Assembly (NCBI GenBank): GCA_003132825.1
Contig: PKYX01000260.1
Span: 6,592 to 21,148, forward strand
Direction of reading: 5' to 3'
Length of the DNA: 14,557 nt
Source: Acidobacteriaceae bacterium
GTDB taxonomy: Bacteria > Acidobacteriota > Terriglobia > Terriglobales > Acidobacteriaceae
Both the position numbers and the translations under genes were made by a program. Numbering within the stretch: the first letter of the stretch is position 1; every line of letters starts with the position of its first letter. Shown in pieces: positions 1-6,536 of the stretch. The notes beneath the pieces are model-generated. The model made no database searches. It was given only the letters and a program-made list of their open reading frames with translations, and was not told the origin of the DNA.

Positions 1-338
1 GCGAGGAACTCGAGCAGCTTGCTGGTGACCGGGTCGCCGGGACTGTCGAAGTGGTGCACCCATTCCTGCATCACTTGCGTATCGCGCAGCTCGCCCAGTT
101 GGCCAAAAAGCTGCTTGCCGGCCTTCTTCATTTGCTTCCAGGCAGGATCCGGGTCTATGGCCATCAGGCCGTCGGCCATGGAGCGGCAGCGGCGCAGGCC
201 TACGCGCAGATCGTGCACTGGATCAGGGGCAAAGCTCACCCCGGTGCGGTCACACTCTTCGAGGACGCGGTCCATCCAGAAGCCGAGGCCGGCTTTCCTG
301 GGCGCGATGTTGCTTCGGGCAATGGCTGGCGAAACCAA
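1..338 (-). CDS. CHAD domain protein, 5' part only
   Basis: The minus strand has an open frame from a TTG at 338-336 to the window edge: 112 codons, 3' end outside. CHAD (conserved histidine alpha-helical) domains are helical bundles rich in His and basic residues that bind inorganic polyphosphate and often accompany CYTH, exopolyphosphatase or SixA-type proteins. The family signature is visible: PVHDLRVGLRRCRS at residues 40-53 (H42, R45, R49, R50, R52), then LGELRDTQV at 81-89, the usual second conserved helix. The TTG is chosen because an AGGA lies 8 bases upstream, and the only other upstream in-frame codons before a TGA stop contain no ATG, GTG or TTG. The N-terminus is short, with no CYTH domain before CHAD. 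The gene is divergent from the HEAT/PilZ gene. Family call is fairly sure; biological role is not visible. Confidence 0.8.
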   Translation of the reverse strand, partial: MVSPAIARSNIAPRKAGLGFWMDRVLEECDRTGVSFAPDPVHDLRVGLRRCRSMADGLMAIDPDPAWKQMKKAGKQLFGQLGELRDTQVMQEWVHHFDSPGDPVTSKLLEFL

Positions 339-605
339 GTGAATTTTCCTGAGAGCGGTCCAACCGTATCATGATTCGGCGCCGCTCATTTTCCCGGTAA
401 AGCATTGTCCCCGCAGAGGCAAATTGATTCCAGGGCCCCGGGCTGGCGTTTGGAAGGGTCCCGGCAGGCCCGTCCACCACTCGTACACATCCCGACAGGA
501 GAACAGGCCGTCCCCCACCGCGTTGGTGTTATTACCTCCGTAACGTGCGCTTCCTTATGGTTTCGAATTACGCTTACGCGGTAACCACGGAACCAGGAGT
601 CGCAT
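339..605. other. Divergent intergenic region between CHAD and HEAT/PilZ genes
   Basis: About 270 bases hold the 5' regions of two divergent genes. Open frames here on the minus strand look like chance frames in GC-rich DNA: they match no family and lack ribosome binding sites. I see no convincing -35/-10 pair in either direction and no strong inverted repeat. The only clear signal is an AGGAG at 595-599 near the right end, in position to serve the gene to the right if it starts at an ATT codon (606-608). Confidence 0.5.
595..599 (+). promoter_or_regulatory. Shine-Dalgarno-like AGGAG pointing to a possible ATT start at 606
   Basis: AGGAG lies 6 bases before an in-frame ATT (606-608) that would add 20 residues to the HEAT/PilZ protein. 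A second in-frame ATT at 645 has AAGGA at 633-637, 7 bases upstream. The GTG at 666 has no such sequence at a usable distance. An in-frame TAA lies only a few codons upstream of the AGGAG. The added residues (ESRIASARAFV before the GTG) read as the natural start of the first helix, which favours an upstream start. Confidence 0.4.
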
Positions 606-665
606 ATTCTCACAGCAGACACCAAGACTAACAAGGAAAGTAGGATTGCGTCTGCCCGTGCCTTT

Positions 666-3317
666 GTGCACAGTCTGAATATCCTAGTGAAGTACGTGCG
701 CCTCTACGGTTTTGACCACAAACGCACCGAGGGACAGTTCAAAATCACCTGGGATGAGTTGCAGCAGGGCATGCCCAAGGACCGCGATGGCGGGTTCTTG
801 CTGGGGGTTTCCGAAAACCGGCTTCTGCTGGACGGTATCGCGCTCGAGACCGGGCAAGCAGAGCGCAGTTTCGCCCAGTTGCTGACGACCGCGGGCTTGG
901 CCAGCATTCACTTTTCGAACCAAGTGACCAAGGAGGATTTCACCCGCCTGGTGCAGGCCTTCACCTCGGGAGGCTCGAAAGCACAAGACGTCGTCAAACA
1001 GATCAAGAACACATTCGGCGACAACAAGCAGGCCACGATCCGGATTAACGAAGTCCGCTTCATCGCCGCCGATCCCGGCACCGGCGATATCTCGATTGCG
1101 GCCCAAATTGCCGCCCAAACATTGGGACCGGAGTTCAAAGAGTGGCTGCATGACCCGCAGAAGTTGCTGCAGCTCATCGCGGCCGCAGAGGGCGCGCACA
1201 GCGGCGGGGGACAGGGTGCGCCGGGCGGCGCCCCTGCGGGCAGCGTTCCGAACAACACCGGGACCGCGACCGGGACCGGGACCGGGGCCACTGCCGGCAC
1301 GGGGACGTGGTCGGGTGGAGTTGTGCCTCTCCAGGAAGAAGAAGTCATGCAGGCCATTCGCCTGCTGACCCGATTCGGAGAAGTCGGCAACGATCCCAAC
1401 GTGCAGCCCGAGGCGTTACAGAAGGAACTGAGCCAGGTCAATTCGAACACTAAGGTCAACCTGCAGCAGTTGCTGAGCAGCCTGGCAGCCAATGTCAGCA
1501 CCGAAGAGGCCGACACGCCGCTGCTCATGAAAGCCGCCGAGCACATGGCCATTCGCTTCGCCATGGAGCGCTTCCAGAAGGGAGAAGTCAAAGTCAACGC
1601 CGTCCACCAGATGCTCGAACACATGAGTCGGCAGATGGACTCTCTGCGGCAGATTTTGCGCATCCAGGAAGACAAGATGAATAAGGCCGGGATTCTGGTG
1701 GAGTCCCACGCCGACATCCTGGACCGTATGTTCTGGGCGGAGGTACCGGAAGCCGGTAAGAAGAGCGTGCTGCTCTCGAGCGAGGCTCCCTGCGTGCCGC
1801 CCCGCAACGTGCGCCAGTTCCTTGAAGTGTTGCTCGAGCGTGGCGACAAGGAAACTGCGGGCGCCATTCTGCGCAACTACTTCGGATGCCTGGACGCACC
1901 CGAAACCGAACCCCGCCGCAAAGCGGCGCTTGGACTGGGGCCGCTCGCCGACCTATTCGCCGAGGTGGGAGACGATGTACTGGGCGCCGCGATCCGCAAA
2001 GTGGGCCAGGTGCTGGCTGCGGAGCCGGATGCTGAGTTGGAGAATCTGCTGAGCGCGGCCTTCGTGCGTTTGAGTTCGGAGGCAAGCATACGCAGGCAGT
2101 ACGGCGCGGTGTGCGAGCTTTGCAGTGCCCTGGAAACGGTCAGCGCGAAGCGGCCCGGGCTGGCCAACGAACTGCGGCCCCGCATTGGGGTCGAAAACCG
2201 CCTGCCCGAGTTCATCGAAGAAGCCCTGCATTTGCCGCAATTTCCTCCCGACTTGATTGAAGTCTTGCGCCGCACTGCCCAGGCTTCCGCGGAACATATT
2301 GCCGACCGGTTCTTCCGCTGCATGCGCCGGGACGAATGCGACCGCATGGTGGAGCTGATGCGGGAACTGGGCAGCCCGGCTCTTGCCCATCTCAGGGAGC
2401 AATTGCGCACGGGTCAGCCCCGGCAGGCGGCCGCGGTGGTCGGTCTGCTGAGCCGCCTGGACGTGCCCACGCTGCTCGAACTGCTGGCTTCGCGCCTGCG
2501 CGAGTGGAACCGCTTCTACCACGATATGGTCGTACGGCAAATCGCCTTCGGGGCGGCTCCTGATCGCGGTCGCACACTGCTAGAGCTTTTGGAAATTCTG
2601 GATCCGCTGGTGCTGCCGCAGGCGCTCGATGAAATTGGCATGAGCGGAGACCGAACCGCCGCCCTGCCCTTGCTGGTCATTGCCGAGAGCGGCGAGGCCG
2701 AGGGCCGTCCTCCATTACTGCAAGTGAAGGCCGTCGAATCGTTGGGTCGGCTGCGGGAGCCGGAATCGGTCGGAGTGCTCCGCGGTCTTCTGGAAGCGAA
2801 AAAGATGTGGAAATGGCTGAACCACCGCGAGCTGCGCATCGCGGCCGCGCAAGCCCTGGCAAAGATCGACCCTCGCTATGGCCTGACGGCAGTGGCCGAT
2901 AGCGGCCTGGAGCCTGGAGATTTGGCCGTCTCTCCGCTCGATTCCGCGCCCGCCTGCCCCTGGGTCCGGCAGCGGCGCTACGAGCGTGTGGTTTTGCGGA
3001 AGACGCTTTCCGCCAGCATCGGCAGCTCCTGGGGGAAGTCGAGCATCACCATCCGCGAGCTGAGCCTCGGCGGAGGCATGGGAGTCAAGGAAGACAATCT
3101 TCGCGTGGGCACCGAAGCCTACATCGACATCTCGATCGGGGTGCGCCACGTCCGCGGGCAAGTCCTGCTGCGCCGCGCCCGGGTCAATGAAGTGGGTTTT
3201 GAGATTGTGAATATGGACCTTGAAAGCCGCTATCGCCTGCGGCGCGCGATCGTCGACGCCATGGACGATGCCCGTGAGGCCAAAGCCGACGACTGGGATG
3301 GCCAGAGAAAAATCTAG
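666..3317 (+). CDS. Large HEAT-repeat-like protein with C-terminal PilZ-like domain
   Basis: The 883-residue soluble protein has no signal peptide or membrane segment. Residues 1-135 form a compact domain opening with a helix and the motif VRLYGFDHKRT (11-21); similar LYG..H.RT openings occur in bacterial signalling proteins, so this is probably a protein-interaction module. Residues 176-220 are a Gly/Ala/Thr-rich linker. Residues 221-755 are almost all helical, with repeated Leu/Ala-rich pairs; 690-755 look most like HEAT repeats (LLQVKAVESLGRLREPESV, then ELRIAAAQALAKID). Residues 768-866 resemble PilZ: basic RQRRYERVVLRK, then ELSLGGGMGV, beta strands and VGFEIVNMD. PilZ domains bind cyclic di-GMP through RxxxR and D/NxSxxG; here the second motif has Glu for Asp/Asn, so binding is uncertain. 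The GTG at 666 lacks a ribosome binding site; the true start may be an ATT at 606 or 645. The gene ends at the bidirectional terminator at 3340. Function unknown; a c-di-GMP-responsive scaffold is an inference. Confidence 0.8.
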   Translation: MHSLNILVKYVRLYGFDHKRTEGQFKITWDELQQGMPKDRDGGFLLGVSENRLLLDGIALETGQAERSFAQLLTTAGLASIHFSNQVTKEDFTRLVQAFTSGGSKAQDVVKQIKNTFGDNKQATIRINEVRFIAADPGTGDISIAAQIAAQTLGPEFKEWLHDPQKLLQLIAAAEGAHSGGGQGAPGGAPAGSVPNNTGTATGTGTGATAGTGTWSGGVVPLQEEEVMQAIRLLTRFGEVGNDPNVQPEALQKELSQVNSNTKVNLQQLLSSLAANVSTEEADTPLLMKAAEHMAIRFAMERFQKGEVKVNAVHQMLEHMSRQMDSLRQILRIQEDKMNKAGILVESHADILDRMFWAEVPEAGKKSVLLSSEAPCVPPRNVRQFLEVLLERGDKETAGAILRNYFGCLDAPETEPRRKAALGLGPLADLFAEVGDDVLGAAIRKVGQVLAAEPDAELENLLSAAFVRLSSEASIRRQYGAVCELCSALETVSAKRPGLANELRPRIGVENRLPEFIEEALHLPQFPPDLIEVLRRTAQASAEHIADRFFRCMRRDECDRMVELMRELGSPALAHLREQLRTGQPRQAAAVVGLLSRLDVPTLLELLASRLREWNRFYHDMVVRQIAFGAAPDRGRTLLELLEILDPLVLPQALDEIGMSGDRTAALPLLVIAESGEAEGRPPLLQVKAVESLGRLREPESVGVLRGLLEAKKMWKWLNHRELRIAAAQALAKIDPRYGLTAVADSGLEPGDLAVSPLDSAPACPWVRQRRYERVVLRKTLSASIGSSWGKSSITIRELSLGGGMGVKEDNLRVGTEAYIDISIGVRHVRGQVLLRRARVNEVGFEIVNMDLESRYRLRRAIVDAMDDAREAKADDWDGQRKI
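1257..1286 (+). repeat. Five tandem ACCGGG-type hexamers in a linker
   Basis: Five consecutive hexamers (ACCGGG, ACCGCG, then three ACCGGG) encode alternating Thr-Gly/Thr-Ala within the Gly-rich linker of the HEAT/PilZ protein (roughly residues 198-207). Because the unit is six bases, gain or loss of copies would lengthen or shorten the linker without breaking the frame. Confidence 0.75.
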
Positions 3318-3339
3318 CCCGACTGCATTGGAAACAACA

Positions 3340-3375
3340 AAAAGCCTCTGCCCTTCCATCCGAGCAGAGGCTTTT
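3340..3375. terminator. Bidirectional Rho-independent terminator
   Basis: A perfect 12-base-pair stem joins AAAAGCCTCTGC-type sequence at 3340-3351 with its complement at 3364-3375, with a 12-base loop. The plus-strand RNA ends in CTTTT and the minus-strand RNA in GGCTTTTTG, so both directions have a U tract. It lies 22 bases after the stop of the HEAT/PilZ gene and 17 bases after the stop of atpE, and so terminates both convergent transcripts. Confidence 0.9.
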
Positions 3376-3392
3376 CGGTCTCTGCATCTTGC

Positions 3393-3695
3393 CTAAACCA
3401 CTTTGGCGAAAATGATGACCAGTGTGTAAAGCGCTAGGGACTCAATCAGCGCCAGACCGAGAATCAGAGCGAATTGAATGCCCGAGCGGGCGGCTGGATT
3501 CCGGGCCAGGGCCTCGGTAGCGGCAGCCGTCGCTCTGCCCTGCGCCAAACCGCAGACAGCCGAGGCAATCGCCATGGAGAATCCGGCCGTCATGGCGACC
3601 CAATTGGTCGTGCCCGCGCCTCCGCCCTGAGCGAAGGCCGGCGCGGCGAAGGACAGCATCGCCATCGCCAGGAAGAAATAACTAAGCTTACGCAT
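3393..3695 (-). CDS. atpE: F-type ATP synthase subunit c, with N-terminal signal peptide
   Basis: The 100-residue protein is the proteolipid of the membrane rotor ring. Residues 1-22 form a signal peptide (MRKL, hydrophobic core, APAFA/Q). The mature part is a helical hairpin: helix 1 at 33-62 (AQGRATAAATEALA), the polar loop with RNP at 65-67, and helix 2 at 73-98 containing the ion-carrying carboxylate in LIESLALY (E85). Q52 in helix 1 and S86 and Y90 in helix 2 match the ligand positions of sodium-type c rings (Gln32, Ser66, Tyr70 in Ilyobacter numbering, from memory). The ATG is supported by AGAGG 7 bases upstream. It is the last gene of atpI-atpB-atpE and is followed by a strong terminator, so no atpF or F1 genes follow. 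c subunits with cleaved leaders are known, for example in Thermus, but are uncommon. The family call is very sure; ion specificity is not proven. Confidence 0.96.
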   Translation of the reverse strand: MRKLSYFFLAMAMLSFAAPAFAQGGGAGTTNWVAMTAGFSMAIASAVCGLAQGRATAAATEALARNPAARSGIQFALILGLALIESLALYTLVIIFAKVV

Positions 3696-3792
3696 GGTGT
3701 TTCCTCTCCTCGTATGAAGTACCGCCAGTGGGTGGTTGACGTCATCCTCGTGCAGACGCCCTCACGCTGAACGGTGAACAACCGACAGTCAT

Positions 3793-3849
3793 CGGTCTTC
3801 AGTCGTCAGGGCGGTGCCTGGGGCACTCTGTGCTGACGACTGGAGACCG
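3793..3849 (-). repeat. Long inverted repeat (hairpin) between atpB and atpE
   Basis: Arms at 3793-3809 and 3833-3849 pair at 16 of 17 positions (core CAGTCGTCAG with CTGACGACTG). The 23-base loop holds a small inner stem, GTGCC/GGCAC at 3814-3818 and 3822-3826. It starts 21 bases after the atpB stop and lies about 100 bases before the atpE start. No U tract follows on the minus strand, so it is not a classical terminator. It could be an RNA-processing or stabilising element that raises atpE output over atpB, or a copy of a dispersed REP-like intergenic repeat. Confidence 0.75.
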
Positions 3850-3869
3850 CCGACCGACCTATGCCATCC

Positions 3870-4601
3870 CTAGTGTTCTTCCGCCACCGCTCCCGACAGG
3901 TACACCGTCGTCAGCAGCACAAAAATGTAGGCCTGCAGCCCCGACACAAATATATGCAGCCCCAGAAAAATAATCGGGACCCCGATCGGAATGAGGGAGA
4001 AAAAGACCAAGGTAACCATGTCTCCGGCGTACATATTGGCATAGAGACGAAGAGTGAGAGAAAGCATACGCGCCAGATGACTGACGATCTCAATCAGAAT
4101 CATCAGGGGCGCCAGCCACCAGACCGGACCGAGGAAATGCTTCAGGTAGGCCAGACCGCTATGTTTCAGTCCCTGGACGTTGTAGTAGACGAAAGCACAG
4201 ATGGCGCAGCCCAGAGGAACCACCGCGAGCGCCGTGGGCGATTCGAATCCCGGAATCAGGCCCAGCAAGTTCGAGGACAAGATGAACAGCATCAACACCA
4301 TCAGGAACGGCGTGAATTCCCCACTGCCATGCCCGATGACATCTTCGCTCTGCCCTTGAATGAAACCGTGCAAACCCTCGAAAACGTGCTGCAAGGCTCC
4401 GGGCCGTTCCACCGAGAGCCGCGACCGGACGACCGCAAACAGCCCCACCAGAAAGGCAAATACCAAAAGCTGCATGGCTACCCCGTTGGGGATGGGCGCG
4501 TCGGGATAGTGGGGCTCAATATGGATTGCCCGTAGCAGCCCGGTGACCGGACCAGCGAACAGGTGATTCAGGATTTCTGTAACCCAGAGTTGTTCGGGCA
4601 T
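3870..4601 (-). CDS. atpB: F-type ATP synthase subunit a
   Basis: This 243-residue integral membrane protein forms the stator half-channels through which ions reach the c ring. The essential arginine is R185 in SLTLRLYANMYAGD (181-194), equivalent to E. coli Arg210. The next conserved helix carries H216 and Q223 in LHIFVSGLQAYIF (215-227), matching E. coli His245 and Gln252; D194 sits where E. coli has Glu219. Other family motifs are NLLGLIPGFESPTA (111-124) and the early membrane helix at about 41-58. Length is close to the family norm. The ATG at 4601 has only a weak ribosome binding site, and the gene follows atpI by 44 bases, so it probably shares that transcript. A 174-base gap with a long hairpin separates it from atpE. 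No other reading is plausible. Confidence 0.97.
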   Translation of the reverse strand: MPEQLWVTEILNHLFAGPVTGLLRAIHIEPHYPDAPIPNGVAMQLLVFAFLVGLFAVVRSRLSVERPGALQHVFEGLHGFIQGQSEDVIGHGSGEFTPFLMVLMLFILSSNLLGLIPGFESPTALAVVPLGCAICAFVYYNVQGLKHSGLAYLKHFLGPVWWLAPLMILIEIVSHLARMLSLTLRLYANMYAGDMVTLVFFSLIPIGVPIIFLGLHIFVSGLQAYIFVLLTTVYLSGAVAEEH

Positions 4602-4645
4602 AAGACAGCGCTAAGCTCGCATTGCCGGCTTCGCTCCCCGACCCA

Positions 4646-5068
4646 TCAAAGGCCGCGCGCCAGGGCGGCGTAAACCTCGTAGGCCGCCTCGCATGCGATA
4701 CCGGCTACGGGCAAAAACAGGCCCGCAAAAAGCCCAAACAGACTGGCGCGAGAAACAGTGAATATAGCATAGGCGGCTAAACCCATCAAAAAGTAGCGGA
4801 GCAGGAAGCGCAGCACGACTCCGGTCGCTGGCCGAGCGTTTCCGCCCTCGGTGATGCGATCTCCCAATACGCTGACCACACGCTTGAGCCAGTGAAAATT
4901 CAGGTAGGCGATGCCGCAGCCGCAACCGAATCCGAGGGAGATGCGCCATCCGAGACGCAGCCAAGCGGCGGCACTGCAGAGAACCGCCAACCCGATCATG
5001 AATCGCGAGATTCGACTCAGCGCACCGCTAAAGAAATCGTCTGCGGCAGTGGGCGGTTGGTCAACCAC
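4646..5068 (-). CDS. atpI: ATP synthase subunit I-like membrane protein
   Basis: The 140-residue protein has four predicted membrane helices at about 22-39, 43-58, 83-105 and 108-127. A glycine-rich segment (SLGFGCGCGIAYLNFHWLK, 44-62) joins the second helix to a basic cytoplasmic loop. This is the layout of AtpI/ATP synthase I proteins, which help assemble the c ring or handle Mg2+, and which precede atpB in many operons as here. Sequence conservation in this family is low, so the call rests on topology plus position. It starts at GTG 5068, just after an in-frame TGA; the ribosome binding site is poor. It is the first gene of atpI-atpB-atpE and is divergent from the MFS gene. Confidence 0.8.
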   Translation of the reverse strand: MVDQPPTAADDFFSGALSRISRFMIGLAVLCSAAAWLRLGWRISLGFGCGCGIAYLNFHWLKRVVSVLGDRITEGGNARPATGVVLRFLLRYFLMGLAAYAIFTVSRASLFGLFAGLFLPVAGIACEAAYEVYAALARGL

Positions 5069-5245
5069 GTTTCAGTTTCCGGCTAGCAGTCTACGATGTT
5101 CCGCCAATTCCCCGCTATTTTCGGAAGCCTCAGAGTCACCCCGCTCTTTCCTGCGAGATCCGAGTCCCTGTGCCGGGAGCGCCGCCCAACCGAAGTTCTT
5201 CCCGCCTCTCGTGTGATTTCGAATTTTGTGACAAAGTAGAAGGTG

Positions 5246-6493
5246 ATGGCAGATTCCGCTGACCTTGGGCTCTCCGGCCGGGTTGCGTTCACCTACCCGG
5301 ACTTTACCATCTATGAGCTAGCGCGATTTTTCATTGTCACTGCGCTCGAAATGCAATCCGTGGCGGTGGGCTGGCAGGTCTACGAAATCACCCATCGTGC
5401 ACTCGACCTCGGCCTGGTTGGCCTGGCGCAGTTTCTGCCTGGAATGCTCCTGTTCCTGGCCTCCGGGCATGCGGCGGACCGCTTCGATCGGCGCCAGCTT
5501 CTGCTGCTGTGCTACAGCGGGTTCGCGCTCTGCTCGGGACTTTTGTTAGGGCTGGCATGGCACGGCACCCGCGCGGTTCATCCCATTTACGGCGTGCTGA
5601 TTTTATTGGGCGTGGTTCGCTCTCTGAGCGGCCCGGTCAGCCGCGCAATCCTGCCGCAGCTGGTGGCCGAAGAACACTTTCAGAACGCTGTGGCTTGGCA
5701 CTCGAGTATTTTCCAGACTGCGACCATCTTGGGCCCTGCCCTCGGCGGACTTATCTACGCCGCCTTCCGGGGGCCTTCGGCCGTGTATGCCACGGCTATG
5801 GCGGTGTCGGGTGTCGCTCTGGTCTCAGCGCTGCGCATCGAGCCGCATCCCCGGACCAAACCGCGGGAAGAAATCAGTTTGACGACTGTTCTGGCCGGAT
5901 TTCACTTCATCTGGCGACAGAAAATCATCCTGGGTTCGATTTCGCTGGATATGTTTGCCGTGCTGCTCGGAGGAGCGGTGGCGCTGCTGCCGATCTACGC
6001 CCGCGAAATCCTCGAGACCGGACCCTGGGGCCTGGGCCTACTTCGCAGCGCCCCGGGAATCGGGGCGGCGCTCATGGCCATTCTCGTCGCCCACCGCCCG
6101 CTGCGCGGCCGGGTCGGCGCCACGATGCTGTGGTGTGTGGCGGGATTTGGCGTGTTCACGATTCTGTTTGGCCTCTCGCGCAACCTGGGGCTGTCGCTCG
6201 TGGCGCTGCTGCTGGTGGGCGCCAGTGACATGATCAGCGTGATCATTCGTGCGACGCTCGTGCAACTCAACACGCCGGACGAAATGCGGGGCCGGGTCAA
6301 TGCCGTGGACATGCTCTTTATCGGGGTTTCGAACGAGTTGGGCGAATTCGAGTCGGGCTTGACCGCAGCCTGGTTTGGGACCGTCCCGGCCGTGGTGTTG
6401 GGAGGAGTAGGCACGCTCGGCATCATCGCGATTTGGGCATGGCTGTTTCCGGAGTTACGCAAGGCCGACCAGTTCGTTCGCGACGCCCGGTAG
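5246..6493 (+). CDS. MFS transporter, EntS-like (MFS_3) exporter family
   Basis: This 415-residue membrane protein has about 12 helices. MFS motif A is clear between helices 2 and 3 (GHAADRFDRRQ, 74-84), followed by the motif GPALGGLIYAAF (163-174). The block TPDEMRGRVNAVD (343-355) before helix 11 is typical of the enterobactin exporter EntS and its relatives, which are proton-driven exporters of siderophores, drugs or other small molecules. The substrate cannot be read from sequence, and no siderophore gene lies nearby. The start is ATG 5246, preceded by AGAAGG at unusually short spacing; an overlapping GTG at 5243 is the alternative. It is divergent from atpI and convergent with the ABC-F gene, leaving a 43-base gap. 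It stands alone as a transcription unit. Confidence 0.9.
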   Translation: MADSADLGLSGRVAFTYPDFTIYELARFFIVTALEMQSVAVGWQVYEITHRALDLGLVGLAQFLPGMLLFLASGHAADRFDRRQLLLLCYSGFALCSGLLLGLAWHGTRAVHPIYGVLILLGVVRSLSGPVSRAILPQLVAEEHFQNAVAWHSSIFQTATILGPALGGLIYAAFRGPSAVYATAMAVSGVALVSALRIEPHPRTKPREEISLTTVLAGFHFIWRQKIILGSISLDMFAVLLGGAVALLPIYAREILETGPWGLGLLRSAPGIGAALMAILVAHRPLRGRVGATMLWCVAGFGVFTILFGLSRNLGLSLVALLLVGASDMISVIIRATLVQLNTPDEMRGRVNAVDMLFIGVSNELGEFESGLTAAWFGTVPAVVLGGVGTLGIIAIWAWLFPELRKADQFVRDAR

Positions 6494-6536
6494 CAAGACC
6501 GTCGAAGACGGGCGCGTTGTCGGCGGGGCGACGGCG

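Noticed and set aside
386..634. 82-codon minus-strand frame in the CHAD / HEAT-PilZ gap
   Set aside because: It has no family similarity, no convincing ribosome binding site and a Cys/Arg-rich composition; it would also overlap the likely start of the HEAT/PilZ gene.
908..1876. 322-codon open frame on the minus strand inside the HEAT/PilZ gene
   Set aside because: It is antisense to a clearly coding frame, its Ser/Arg/Cys-rich composition is typical of shadow frames in GC-rich DNA, and it has no recognisable motif.
3737..3744. TGACGTCA palindrome in the atpB-atpE gap as an operator
   Set aside because: An 8-base palindrome is expected by chance at this scale and there is no matching promoter.
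3861..4535. 224-codon plus-strand frame opposite atpB
   Set aside because: Gln/His/Arg-rich mirror of membrane-helix codons; atpB is certain on the other strand.
6499..6511. CCGTC-GAA-GACGG mini-hairpin between the convergent MFS and ABC-F genes as a terminator
   Set aside because: The stem is only 5 base pairs with no U tract on either side; too weak to annotate.
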